Of a stretch of DNA of 30,210 nucleotides, positions 18,577 through 29,955 are shown one piece after another. The first letter of the stretch is position 1; each line of letters begins with the position of its first letter. The stretch comes from Chalciporus piperatus (taxonomy: Eukaryota > Basidiomycota > Agaricomycetes > Boletales > Boletaceae), in the NCBI GenBank assembly GCA_038093975.1, contig JBBPTG010000274.1:1-30210 (forward strand). Reading direction: 5' to 3'. Below the pieces are notes generated by a model. The model ran no database searches. It saw only the letters and a list, made by a program, of their open reading frames with translations, and had not been told where the DNA came from. Made by a program: the position numbers and the translations under genes.

Positions 18577-20677
18577 TTACGAGTCCAGCAGAGGATCCGA
18601 TTCTGAATCGGCCTCGCTACGTTGTTGCTCAGTGTCTTGCGCACCCAATACACGGTGGGGTAGGCGAATGAAAGCCAAAACCAAGAGCACCGTAACGGAA
18701 CACCCCACCGACAGCCATAATATCGCACTCGGGAAGAATGCCACGGTGTTCACGAACACCGTTCCATAGAGCGCAGGCCCCAAAATGCGGCCACTGGACA
18801 TCACGTACGTTGTTGTAATCTGTCGAGTCGAGTAAACAGGGGACTCACCCTAAAACATACACGACACCCAAGGCGCCGAACAGCCTTCCAGTGTCATCAC
18901 TGGTATGGAGGATTGCGGCCACACTTTGGATTGTGGGCAAGAATGCCTGGCCAAAAGTGCTTAAGATGTAAGAGAGGGTGAATATGAGCCCCGTGGGGGC
19001 GATTGCCATTAGACCGTAGCCGGCAGCTAAGAACAAGCTGGACATTCTAAGCAGCGTAAAGTCGAACATTGCGTTGTACTTGGCCGCTTCCGTGCCTTGT
19101 GTGCTGTCTGGAGACCGCTTCCATAAACTGATTATACCTTGTCCACTCGTGAGACTTCAATGTCGTTCGAAAGCAAGTAATTTGAACTCACCAGGAAGGA
19201 CCGCCGTGAGGAAGATAACAGTCGACATCCCCGATGCACTGATAAAGTAACCGAGCTGTTCCAGAAGTTAGCGAGGCGTTGGTAAGGGAGATGCATGTGC
19301 TCCATACATCAAGGGACGACCATTGGTACGTATATAATGCGTATTGATAGACGCTGTTTGCCGATCCCTGCAGGATTGCGATGAGCCACGAATCCCCACA
19401 TATTTAGCCCTGACGGAGCATACCATAACAGCATTGATGATCCCTGCAGAAACAGCCAACCACGTCAAATTCCAGTCCTTTCGTTGGGAGTGCGGTAAGC
19501 GCTTTGGTGCCAGCACGTTCAATGGGAATGAGTCCCAGAATGACTTGGTAAGTCTGATGAGCCGTTGACGGAAGGCACCGACATCGGTACCGGCAACCGA
19601 CGACAACTCGTCGGCATAGCGCGCGCGCGCTTGAGCCATTGTGGCTGCGCTGACAGACTCTGGTAATACAAACCACACGATCATAGCGTACGCAAGATGT
19701 GCGGCAGACGTGACATAGAACGCGGATATGACGCTGCCGGTTTGCTGATTGATGAATCCTCCTAACACAGGGCCTATAGTCGAACCGGCATAGAAGATGC
19801 CGACGAGTAGAGAGAAGTTTCGAGCGCTACAAGATAGGTGAACGATTAATCCTCGGTCTCCCAAGAGGCTGGCTGCTTACAGATTGTGTGGTTCGGAGAC
19901 ATCACGCATGTAAGCTGTTTCCGAGGTAAATGTGCTTGAAGGCACTGTGTGCATCACAAATGGGTTCGAAGAGATACAGCAGGACGGACAGCCTGACTTA
20001 CCTCCAAGGAGACCTTCGAATATGGGGCTGATAGCGAGAATCCAATAATTGACTGGAAACATGGCGGAAAAGTGAAAGACGAGAAGAAGCAATGAATCGG
20101 AGAAAAGGGGTCCAAAGATGATTAACCCCATGGTGCGCGTCCGACCATAGCGATCGAGGCACTGGTAAACAATACGAATAAGACACGTCAAGACACAACC
20201 AAGTACGTACGCCACCCCACCAGCCAGTGGTGAGACACGATAGGATGCCACCGATTATTCCGAGGACTACATTACGAACAGTCAATAGAGCGCTACGAGG
20301 AAATTAAATGATGTACCTGCCAAAAGCTTTGCAACCTCGGCCTGTATTTTCGGATCACTCGCACAATCCCGCGCAACCGAGGCAGAACCCAATAGACTGA
20401 GAAAGCCGGGGACCTTAGCACGCCCGGGAGTGTAACTTCGACAAACGAGTTCTGTGTATATTTCGACACGCGGTCCAGCGGTGACAGAGCCCGCGATAGA
20501 AGAAAATGCTTTCATACACAAAATCCTGTTACAGCGTCAAATCAGGATCCCAGATGCACAAAGTAAATAGTACCATGGAAGGCTTGGTTTCTTGAACCAA
20601 GGTTGTTTGCTGCCAGTGTGCTCATCATGGGGAAGGTGTGAGCGCCGCAATCGATGAGAACTCTGGCTGGATTCCAT
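18577..20677 (-). CDS. MFS transporter, drug-efflux (TCR-like) type
   Basis: Plasma-membrane secondary transporter, plausibly exporting the cluster product. The start chosen is ATG 20677 (MESSQSSHRL), before PWFKKPSLPW and the first helix. Exons then give VLGIIGGILSCLTTGWWG, the G-x-x-x-D-R-x-G-R loop (CLDRYGRTRTMG), YWILAISPIFEGLLGG, GSTIGPVLGGF (helix 5), a long cytoplasmic loop, YFISASGMSTVIFL, FDFTLLRMSSLFLAAGYGLM, SSGRILGPALYGTVF and an acidic tail ending SDPLL, with stop at 18577-18579. About nine short GT-AG introns join in frame, except that the last donor could be either of two sites near 18845-18870. It looks intact. It is divergent from the next transporter, with 490 bases between start codons. 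Confidence 0.8.
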
Positions 20678-21167
20678 CCTATCGTGTCTAGCGATGATGG
20701 GTGGTAGCTTGAAGTAGGGAGATGGGAGAAACACACCTGACCGGTTACCAAGTTTGCCGTCCTGGGACAAACACTGAGCGGTACTAAAAAGTGCAGGTGT
20801 GAAATTGACCCGTACTAGCCACGTTGTGGCAACTGGTTTACTTGTGGTCTACTTGTGCTTACTTATGTCCTTGGACTGTGCTGATATATTTGTGTGACCG
20901 TTTTCTGTTACGGAATCCCATCACTGGCCAAGGCACCGTCGTCATAAGTTCCTGAACCCAGATTCCTCAGCTGACCACGCTACTTATTCTCAAAATATTC
21001 AACAGCTCTGCCTGTCACTCTCAGGAACATCCTTGCCGTACGCTGACAAGTTTCTCAGCGCAAACAATTCATATTCCTACTTGCGCACTCTCTAAAATCA
21101 TCCGTATCGTGGAACACAACACTTATTTAAACGTCCCGATGTGAAGGCTGTATCTCCATCATTATTC
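20678..21167. promoter_or_regulatory. Bidirectional promoter between two MFS genes
   Basis: These 490 bases separate divergent start codons. A TATTTAAA-like element at 21124-21131 is suited to the plus gene. TACTTGTG is repeated twice near 20840-20856 with further TTACTTATG. No coding frame is evident. Shared control of both transporters is an inference. Confidence 0.5.
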
Positions 21168-23104
21168 ATGTCGATCTCTCCAGCGACGGTAGACCAAGTG
21201 AAAACTTCTAGGCTCACCGCTGAAGGGCCTGAGGAGTCTGTTGAAGCAGGATCAATCCCCTTGACACCTGTGACAAAATCGTCAATCATCGATCATGAAC
21301 TCAATCGACATGGCATGGGCCGTTATCAATGGTACGCCCCCATATTCGTCTTGTTAGCCTTCCATCCTCAACTCACAGACTTCGAATGTCAGGCTGATTT
21401 GGGCGATCTGCGGCCTCGGGTATTTCATAGATGTTCTATGGGCGCAAGCGTTTGGACTTTCGTTGGCCAGCATACAGCGCGAACTTGGATTTTCAGACAA
21501 GCAGTTTGGCAACTTTTCCTCATCGTTCAGTGCAGGGATAACTGCGGGTGCATTCGTGTGGGGCGTCCTGGTCGATGTCGTTGGTTTGTCCCACTTTCAA
21601 AGCATCCTAGTGTCGGCTTGATGGATCAATATGCTTGATCTACTAGGTCGTCGTGTGGCATTCCTGGGCACGTCTATGATCGCTGGCGTGTTCGGGATGT
21701 GTCTTGGTGGCCTGTCGACGTACAAAAGTTTGCTAGTAATCGTAGCTTTCACTGGATTTGGCATCGGTGGCAACATACCTATCGACACGACCAGTGAGTG
21801 TTCCTCCGCAAATAGGTCATTCCAGTTCATGAACTCATGCGTGGACCCAGTCACAGTTGAGTATCTCCCACAGGTACTTCGTTTCATGGATATGATGGAA
21901 TCAAGACATGACTGACTCATGACTGACCTTCGACCAGAATCGGTTTTATCTCCTTTCGGCGCTCTCCATCTTTCAACCCCTCGGGGTTGTGGGGTCCAGC
22001 CTTCTCGCTTTTGGATTTATACCCAACTACTCCTGTGCAACGGACTTGGTGTCCTGTCATTTAACGGGAGGTGTCAAGCCCTGCTGCTCAAAGGACCGAA
22101 ACATGGGCTGGAGGTATCTATTCTTCACGGTGGCCGCAATCACGCTTGGTGTCTTTGTCCTCCGTTTCTTCATTTTCCCCTTTCATGAATCACCGCAATT
22201 CCTTCTCTCGAAAGGGAATGACCAGGGAGCGGTTGACGTCGTCCGAAAAATTGCCGCATTCAATAGACAACCTTGCGACCTCACTGTCGAATCTCTCTAC
22301 GAGCGATGCAAGGAAACCCCAGTAGAGCAGAAAAAGGATTTCTCGCAAAGGTTTCTCAGCGAAATGTCCCGCCTCAGAGTGTTATTTGGGAGCTGGCGGA
22401 TGACACGTGTTACGATCCTGGTATGGATTACTTGGATGTTTGACTACTGGGGTAAGACAATCACCCCCATTTTTGTCTGTTCTAAGCGCAATGGACAGGC
22501 TTTTCAATCGCTGGCACGTATCTACCTACAATCTTGCAACGGAAGAACAGTGCGATCCATGTCACTCTGGAGCAAACATTTATCGATTACTTGATCATAT
22601 ACACCCCGGGCATCGTCGCTGTTTGCCTCTGCGTGCTGATGGTTCGCGCGCCCAGTCTTGGACGAAAGTGGACGATCGTACTGTCTTCCATGGTGATGGG
22701 TATATCTCTCTTCTTATACAGCATCGTGAACACGCAGGCGAGTCACATCGGCTTCAACATGCTGGAATACTTTTGCCAGAGCCTTTTCAATGCAGCAGTA
22801 AGGATCCTCGCATCTCTTGTCTATTACTTCTCGCCCAACAGACGCTGACCATTTGTTCTTTGTCTATTGACAGCTCTTCGGATGGACTCCCGAAGCATTC
22901 CCGGTTGCAGTGCGAGGCACAGCGACTGGTCTAGCGTCGTTCTTCGGCAATTTGTTGGGGATTTCTGGCCCACTAATCGCTGAGCAGCTGTTCAGCGCTA
23001 CCAACGGTAGTAATGCCGTGCTGTATTTGGCTGGGAGTGGTCTCTTTGTGTCGACAATAGCCATGGTTTGTTTTCCGACGAAGGATCTGGTCGCGCCGAG
23101 ATAG
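21168..23104 (+). CDS. MFS transporter, SVOP/sugar-porter-like
   Basis: Twelve-helix membrane transporter of the SV2/SVOP-like branch. ATG 21168 (MSISPATV) precedes a cytoplasmic N-tail with GMGRYQW. An intron then leads to LIWAICGLGYFIDVLWAQAF (helix 1), SSFSAGITAGAFVWGVLVD, GRRVAFLG across an intron (21584-21645), and GFGIGGNIPIDTT. Two close introns around a tiny exon give EYLPQ and then NRFYLLSALSIFQPLGV. Next come NMGWRYLFFTVAAITLGVF, a loop, ITWMFDYWGFSIAGTYLPTI, IIYTPGIVAVCLCVLMV and FGWTPEAFPVAVRGTATGLA. The C-tail ends at TAG 23102-23104. Every junction is GT-AG and in frame, so the gene appears functional. The substrate could be the pathway product or a nutrient. Confidence 0.85.
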
Positions 23105-24300
23105 AGCGGTCTGGATGTAATGTACGAGTACTTTAGCAAGATGACAATGATGCGCTCTCGTTGCATTTTGAACTTACCGATGGGTCACGTGCTGATCATG
23201 TTTCGGCAAAATCCACGAAACATCAAACCTTATCTCTTTCCGTGCATCACTGCGACCATCGGCAATGATCAAGGCACTCCGAGTCGATTACGCGCATATA
23301 CGCACCGGCAAGGGTGAAAAACGACAGACTTGATTAAGTTATACCAGGCACACAGTTCGTGAATGCATCATTCCATTCAATGTCTTCTTGGATCCTGATT
23401 GTAGTTTTGAAGCTCATCCCCCATCGATTTTCGATCCTGCACCTTCCGCGATTCGGTCAGCTTTTGATAATCCGAAGCGCTGTTCCTCCATCAAACTCCG
23501 AGTTCGCGCTCACACATTTCTTCTCGATTCTGGCCGGGGGTTGGATCGAACTTTGGTCATCCCGCAACCACCATACTGTGGACCGTTGCATGTCAGGGTT
23601 CAGGGGGTCAGGTAAGCGCGTCATGGCTCAAGCATTCTTGGTAGGTCTACACTGCTCAGGAGTCGGAATGCACGTTATACGCCCAAGGTATGTGACGTCA
23701 TGCATCATGGTTCACGAATGTCGTTGTCCTCATGCCTTCCCGGTGAGTCAAACCCGTTGCGTGATGCTTATTACAAAGCTGGCAAGTCCCGTCTATTAAG
23801 CAAACGAGCGGCATGATGTTGAGTACATCATAAGCGTATCTGGTCAGACTCGGAGATTATTATTGTCACTATTAAGACTATGCTGACATATCATGGTCAG
23901 GTAAGATTCTCACCGAACTCTAGTTCGCCGCATTGGATTCTTGTCGCTGTGGATTTGAACAAACTTCTCCTACCGGGTGCGTTGTATGTGGGACAACTTC
24001 CGTCTGGTGGCACATCGTCAAAGACGCTCCCATGGTGTCTCCGTTTTCCCGTTCAAAGTATGAATGAGACCTAACCTACTAGGACTTACTCCCTTCGAAA
24101 CAATTACCTCCGAAGATATGGATTGACTCGGAAACGGCCACCCGCTAAACTTCATTTGGATGAATCTCGGGGCTCAGTGAAATCTTGACATTCAGAGTGT
24201 TTTCTCGGAGAATCAACAGGACACGAGGAGGAGGCATGTCGGGTGGAGCGAGTGTGTATGTAAGAGATATGAGCATGGAAACATGTGCTCTCGAATCGTG
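23105..24300. other. Long stretch with no supported gene
   Basis: The plus frame at 23359-23799 is open for 146 codons but has no recognisable domain and overlaps equally open frames. A CACGTG E-box-like palindrome occurs at 23186-23191. This may contain the eroded 5' end of the following P450 pseudogene. Confidence 0.4.
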
Positions 24301-24309
24301 ACAGTATCC

Positions 24310-25413
24310 ACAGTGCATAGGTCCTATCGTCTACACCCGTATACTGGGCGACGACGCGGTTCTACTCAGCAATGAAAGACTCCTAAAGCCGCTGACCGAG
24401 GGATATCGTTCGACTGTGTAGTGACGCTTCCCGGCTCTCTTATCCTTTCTTTTACGAACATTTTAAGCAGGCAATAGTACGACTCTCATCCGAAATAAGC
24501 TCAGACACGAAGAACGTTACCGTCACCACTGGCACTCGTATCTGTAAGTAGGATACGTGCCCTAACTCCTAGGTTTCCAGTTGCGATTGATAACTTTCTG
24601 TGGTAGATCGCTGCTACGCTACAAATGTTTATATTGATAATGTCCATGTTCCCAGAACAGCCGCAGAGAGCTCAAGAGGAGCTCGACGATGTGGTCGGCC
24701 CCCTAGATAGGCTCCCGACGGTCGAAGATCGACCCTCGCGCCCATATCTTGCGGCGCTCATTTGCAAGTGTCTTCGCTGGCACCCAACCTCCCCTACAGG
24801 TGAGTCCATGTGCTCACCATTCTTCTATGTTAAACTCGGATTGAGACTTGGCAAGGTGTGGCACATTACACAACGGAGGATGACATATTCAAAAACTAAT
24901 TATATTCCTAAAGGTCAGGTCAAACATTCTCCACGAACTTTTTGTCATCCAGAAACTATCCTCTCGTAGGGACGCTCGTCAAATTCAATACATGGCACGG
25001 TCTATGCCCGTGATCCTATTTGATGAACGCAACTAATGTCCATTTCAAACCAACGGCCGTTTCGCGGGAGGATCTAGAAGCTTTCAAGCCCAAACGATAT
25101 TTACTTCCCGACCGGGACATATTTCCAGAATCCCGTATCGATAATGGCTTTCTATAAGTACTGTAACTTTGGTTCTGGAAGACGGCGGGTAACCTCAGGG
25201 AATTTTTTGGTTTTGCCACCCGCTTACAAGGATTTTAGTGTTTGCCCTGGTCGCGTGTATACGGATAGCATCCCTGGGCTGCTGTCGTACAGATCCTTGC
25301 TACGTTTTCTATCACGGTCCCGATCGATGTGCACGGCAGCAAGATCGGAAGGTCTGATGTGGAATCTGAGGGAAGCCTCACTGCGTAAGGGACCTAAGTT
25401 CCAATGTGGATGA
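24310..25413 (+). pseudogene. Decayed cytochrome P450 (second)
   Basis: P450 pieces occur in the right order but in changing frames. An N-terminal-like IGPIVYTRILGDDAVLL is near 24320. A J-helix block (PEQPQRAQEELDDVVG ... RLPTVEDR) is at 24640-24730. The K-helix block follows as ICKCLRWHP, with Cys where E-x-x-R needs Glu. At 24855-24915 GVAHYTTEDDIF and NYIPKG lie in different frames. AFKPKRYLLPDRD is near 25080, then FGSGRR near 25170, and VCPGRVYTDS at about 25240 after an intron. The C-terminal block (LATFSITVPIDVHGS) is in yet another frame. The start of the I-helix motif is missing. It cannot be translated into a functional P450 and converges on the minus-strand P450. Confidence 0.7.
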
Positions 25414-25623
25414 GGGCTGACGTGGACGATGATGCAGACGTCCTAAAGTGTTCCAGCACGAGATAGAGGTCCGCTCTCAAACCAGTGAAATTAAGCATTA
25501 GGATTCACGGCCATCAAGGAATGCAACGTTGTGTGCTCTACTGGACGATCAATCGACTATTGTCTGTTTGGGTAGTCCTGTATTCTTGATCAATACACCT
25601 CAACGAGCCGTTATACAGACTAT

Positions 25624-27952
25624 TCACAATTCCTCGACCTTCAAAGGCAATCCAAGCGCCCCGGTCTCTGCGACACTAGGAAACTGCAGACCGGATGAAC
25701 GCCATTCAATCTCGCGGTCTGACAACGAGAATCTGAAAGAGCTCAGGAGAAGTAATATGGCGACCTCTGGAGTAACATCAATTACGATACTAAAGGTTGA
25801 CAAGGATAGGACGCACTTAGCTCCAGCAAAGCAAACTGGAATCTGAGCCAGTTGCTTAATCGTCTATTCTAGAAGCATTGAACGAACACTTACCCCCTAA
25901 AGTATGAGATCAGTATCGCACAAAAGAATTGAAACAAAACCGTGCATACAGGCATGCCGACCCACCCGCCCAAAAAGTCATTCTTCAGATTGGGGATTAG
26001 CGATCTCTTGATGACTGAAACAGGACTCGATCCTTACATGTGCGAGTAAACTCCCGGCGTGCCTGAGTTCGCCACCGTTTCAGGCAACGAAGATAGCCAG
26101 CGTTCCGGTTTGAATTCCAATGCATCGTCACCCCAGATTTGAACGGACAGATTAGGCATCAAGAGACTGACGAAAACCGTTGTTCCCGCCGGCACCAATA
26201 CCTGAGAGATTTCCTGGCCGTCACGTCCTATGATCGGATACTTCAAGGGGAGTATCGCATCTTTGGCGGCACTGGTTAAAGATCAGTTGCGGTTCATCAT
26301 GAGTACAATAAGAGTTTCTGACCGCCTCAAGAGAGCCGGTGCTGGTGCATGCCTGTTTCTAATTGAGAGCGGTTCTGTACGAGCAGAGCGAAGGTACTTA
26401 CATTCGCAGGACTTCGCGTATAAAAGCGTCAGTGTAAGTCATGTTGGCCAGTGCTTTGAATTCCAACTCTTCCGTCCCATTTTCTTCACGCGCAATACGG
26501 CCCTCTTCACGGATACGATCCTGCATCTCGGGGTGCTGCGCAAGGACATAAAGCAATCGGGAGAAGGCAGACGATGTCGTGTCAACGGCTCCAAAAATCA
26601 GAGCGTTGATATGCCCCAGCAGGTGGGAATCTGCCATAGATTTTTCCCCTATGTTATTACGCACTGGGTAAATTGGGTTAGGAACAAAAAAAGACAGAGC
26701 ATTTGTTGCACGAACGCAAAATAGTTACAAGGTCTCTCCCGAGCCCGTGCGTATCCGTAGCTCTGTTGAGTAGCGCCGTTTTTCTTGATGAAAGAAGTTT
26801 CCTTGAACTTTCGTCCATAACGCGAACAATCTCCATGAGTTCTTGTAAAGATCGGGATGGAATCGTCCGCGCCAAGAAACGACGTAGAGGGAGAGGGAAA
26901 AACGGTGCCAGTGCTCGAGCTACGGGATTCTGAAACAACTTTGGGCTGAAGCAAGTCGAATCAGAACACGAAAGCAGGGAAGTTTGAAAACTTACAGTAA
27001 GTTCTTTACGGCGGACGCGTATTCGTCGGGTTCTTCATCAGTGAAACTGTCGAAACTGTATCCTATCAAACGAGTGAGGGGGGTAATGGGTGATTGCAAC
27101 ATCCGACCATACCGAGACCACCTTGTCCAACAAGTTCCAAGGAAGTCCGAGCGGTCCAAGGCAGTAAATCGATTTCTTTATTATTAGCATTGACTATGCC
27201 GTGAAGCGCATTGCGAAGCTATTGAATACAGTCAACGAGGGAGTTGGAGGCCGCACAGGATACTTACCTTTCGAGCAACCGAGTAAAACACGGGGACGAG
27301 TTCCTGTACATGTGACTTTGCAAATAGTGGGATCAACTCTTTGCGGTGCTGACGATGAACCTCCCCTGAAAGACGTCATTTGGATGGAAGCGATGGGTGT
27401 GGTTACGAAGCTGGCACACCTGTAGTACCCGGAAGACCCTCTCCAAAGAGGACTGAATTGGTTCTGGGTACAGTGAGGCCAAGGCGAACATATGCACTGG
27501 GACTGGCTCACGCTAGGACTTCAGAAGGCAATTGCCACACGGAGGTATCATGATTTGTCGATATCGAATGCAAAGCCAACGGATCTGATATGAATAATTC
27601 TCTCGCCTGCGTTGCCATGGGTTAGAATGGTTTGTGCATGGCAGATAACACAGTCGCGTACCCCAAAGACACCATTGAGCCTCACAACGCTCCCGTATTG
27701 TCTGGTGATGTCCATCATAAACTTTATCCCATCAGTGGGATGCCACATCTGCGAGCGGTTCCCTGGTCATAAAGTAAGTCACTACATCCGGAAAAAATGA
27801 ACAATTAAGAAACTGCCTTGGAACCATCGATTAGATTCTGGCCCACGTAGTTTGTCCAGAGGATGGGGTATAACGAGCTTCTTGATCATCCACCACGTAA
27901 CAGCACCAGCCGCAGCGGACACTAGCAGCCAGGGGGCCGACGGAAACTCCAT
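25624..27952 (-). CDS. Cytochrome P450 monooxygenase (third)
   Basis: Microsomal oxygenase, from ATG 27952 to TGA 25624-25626, with about a dozen exons. The anchor APWLLVSAAAGAVTWWMI is followed by HPLDKLRGPES. Then come DITRQYGSVVRLNGVFG, ELFISDPLALHS, VHRQHRKELIPLF (helix C region), PWTARTSLELVGQGGLG, LARTIPSRSLQEL, the I-helix FGAVDTTSSAF, K-helix IREVLRM (E-x-x-R), LPLKYPIIGRDGQEI, WGDDALEFKPERWL, and a final exon SSFRFSLSDREIEW through PLKVEEL. All of these join in frame. Two oddities: the first intron begins GC (27816) instead of GT. The heme loop between MTFLGG (about 25990) and FQFALLELK (about 25845) does not give a clean F-x-x-G-x-R-x-C-x-G in any splice model I tried. The enzyme may therefore lack its heme ligand, or the region has errors. 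Confidence 0.8.
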
Positions 27953-28234
27953 TTGCAAGGCAGAACGGATGTTTGGAACTGACAGGTGCAAGTGACTACT
28001 GGCAATAAACCAGGTTCTTTACATAAGTGAGAGTGCGTGAGACAAGAATACAGCTGCATTTCATTGAGAGAAGAATTAAACTTAATACAGGAGTGTGACC
28101 GCCAGGTCCTAATCTTGTTGATCATCTTGCCAATGCCATCAGTTTCCGGCTTTCCGGATGACCAACACCGTGACATCGTGAACGGATGCGTCGTTGACAG
28201 TCAGAGAACCCCAACAGGACTAGGACGAGGGATC

Positions 28235-29232
28235 TCAAAGCCATTCAAGTGTGAGAAATTCTGATAACCAAAGTGCTGCTGAGTCATGAAACAGTCTACG
28301 CCTAGCCAAAAACCACTCCATCACCGACTTGTCGGCAACAATGGACTTGGAGCCATCGTAATTGCGTAATTGACCCCCGTCTTCGATGGTCATACGGCTA
28401 ACGAATGAGATACAATGTCCAACGGATTCGGCCGCCGTCAATGGTGCAATACCGAAGTCATCCATATCAGTCTGTGCTCCTCCAGGTGAAAGGGACACGA
28501 AGATCAGGCCGCGATCCTTGAATCTAGCCAAGCTGTATAAGAGGGACGCGAACAATCCCAATTACTCCAATGATTACTCACTCTAGATGAAAGTTGAGAG
28601 TTGCGGTCGCTACCGCTGCCTTGCTAGCAGAGTAACTCGCCAGCTGCACGCCCAGCTCCTCGTGTTTTGCCCGATCAGCGCCGAGAGAAGATAGATTAAC
28701 GACCTTCTTTTCGGTTCCAGCGAGTAGTTGAGGAATAAGGGCATTAGTGAAGAAGACCGGTCCAAAGAGGTTCACGCGAAACGTCTCGTCCCACTCTGCA
28801 AGCGTTGATTTGGAAGGGCCATCTACGAAGCTTCGACCAGTTCCTAGCATTACTGCTGCGTTGTTGACTAGGATGTCGACTCTCCCGCCACTTAAATGTT
28901 TTATGACATCTGCAACCTCCTAAGGAAATCATCAAAATGCAGGGCTTCGAAGAGTCCTGCCAAGGGCTGCTTACCCCAAACGTCTCTGCCCGTCCCATGT
29001 CGGCTTCGACAACTGCGACCGTCTTCTCATCCACAATTTCCAGGAGCTTGGGTGCCGTTTTCAATGAACGAACGACGGCGATAACAAATGTATCCGGCGT
29101 GTCTCGGTATTGTCGAACCCATTCCAACTACATTGATTTTTCAGTTATCAGAGACCGCTGAATAACTTGACCCACCCCGAGACCTCTAGAGGCACCAGTG
29201 ACTACAACGACACGTCGTGCTTTTTCAGACAT
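28235..29232 (-). CDS. Short-chain dehydrogenase/reductase (SDR)
   Basis: NAD(P)-dependent oxidoreductase with a Rossmann fold, which could oxidise or reduce a pathway alcohol or ketone. ATG 29232 starts MSEKARRVVVVTGASRGLG, the glycine-rich cofactor motif T-G-x3-G-x-G. An intron precedes LEWVRQYRDTPDTF and another follows ETFG at about 28970. The next exon gives VDILVNNAAVM (NNAG-type motif), VVNLSSLGAD (catalytic Ser) and ASYSASKAAVATATL (Y-x3-K). A third intron leads to LARFKDRGLIFVSLSPGGAQ. The frame ends at TGA 28235 with a C-terminal tail of about 30 residues longer than usual, so a last intron is possible. All catalytic residues are present and junctions are in frame. It is same-strand and 282 bases from the third P450. 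Confidence 0.85.
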
Positions 29233-29955
29233 GAATGAGCACTCAGATCTATCAGGAAAGATCAGTGCACAGAGAAGAGTATCGGCAATGAGCGGAAATC
29301 AAGGAACGTGCATTGGACACACCGAGACTGAAATTAGCGCCCCGAAATACTTATCGGGATGGATCACCGTGACGAGGAAGAACCGGTGATTCGTTTCTCA
29401 TGGCCAAATTCTTGGTTTGGAAATGGACGACAATGCAGATCTTGATATAGACGGAACTCCGTCGTGCGCATACGAATTTGTTCCTCTTATCAGTCTAGCC
29501 TGGACAATAATGAGTGCAATCATGATATCCCTCGACGAAGGCATCGCCATCATGTCAATGCATCAGGAAAAGGTCGAGTCACTGTGAGCCACTGCCCCAA
29601 CTGTGGCACTGTAGGGAACTGCCAGGCAGTCCAGGGACTGTATGCAGGCCGTGACAGTAAGTCAGCTACAGAGATATGTCATAGATTTTGTGTTCAAGCT
29701 GAGAGTCGAACACACGACAGCCCCGCTGGCCAAAAATACACAATGTACACATTAGCCGCTACGCTACAAGGTTTTATTAGTAGAGTAGTCATTATGAATA
29801 TATGAGTACCAATTCCTGCCATAGGTAAAATTTTCACAAGTCTTTGTCATTGCCTTGCCTTTGCACCTCACCACATTGTCTTGAACGACCCCCGAACGCG
29901 ACGATGGACCGATTACAAGCAACGACGATGAGCGGAGTCGATCGCAAATGCCTGA
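29233..29955. other. Intergenic, nothing firm
   Basis: A short plus frame (29464-29805) contains one CPNCGTVGNC-like Cys cluster but no second half of a zinc site. I see no convincing gene. Confidence 0.4.

Noticed and set aside
23359..23799. A 146-codon plus frame as a membrane protein or P450 N-terminus.
   Set aside because: Hydrophobic only at the start, no hinge or later P450 motif in frame, and other frames are equally open.
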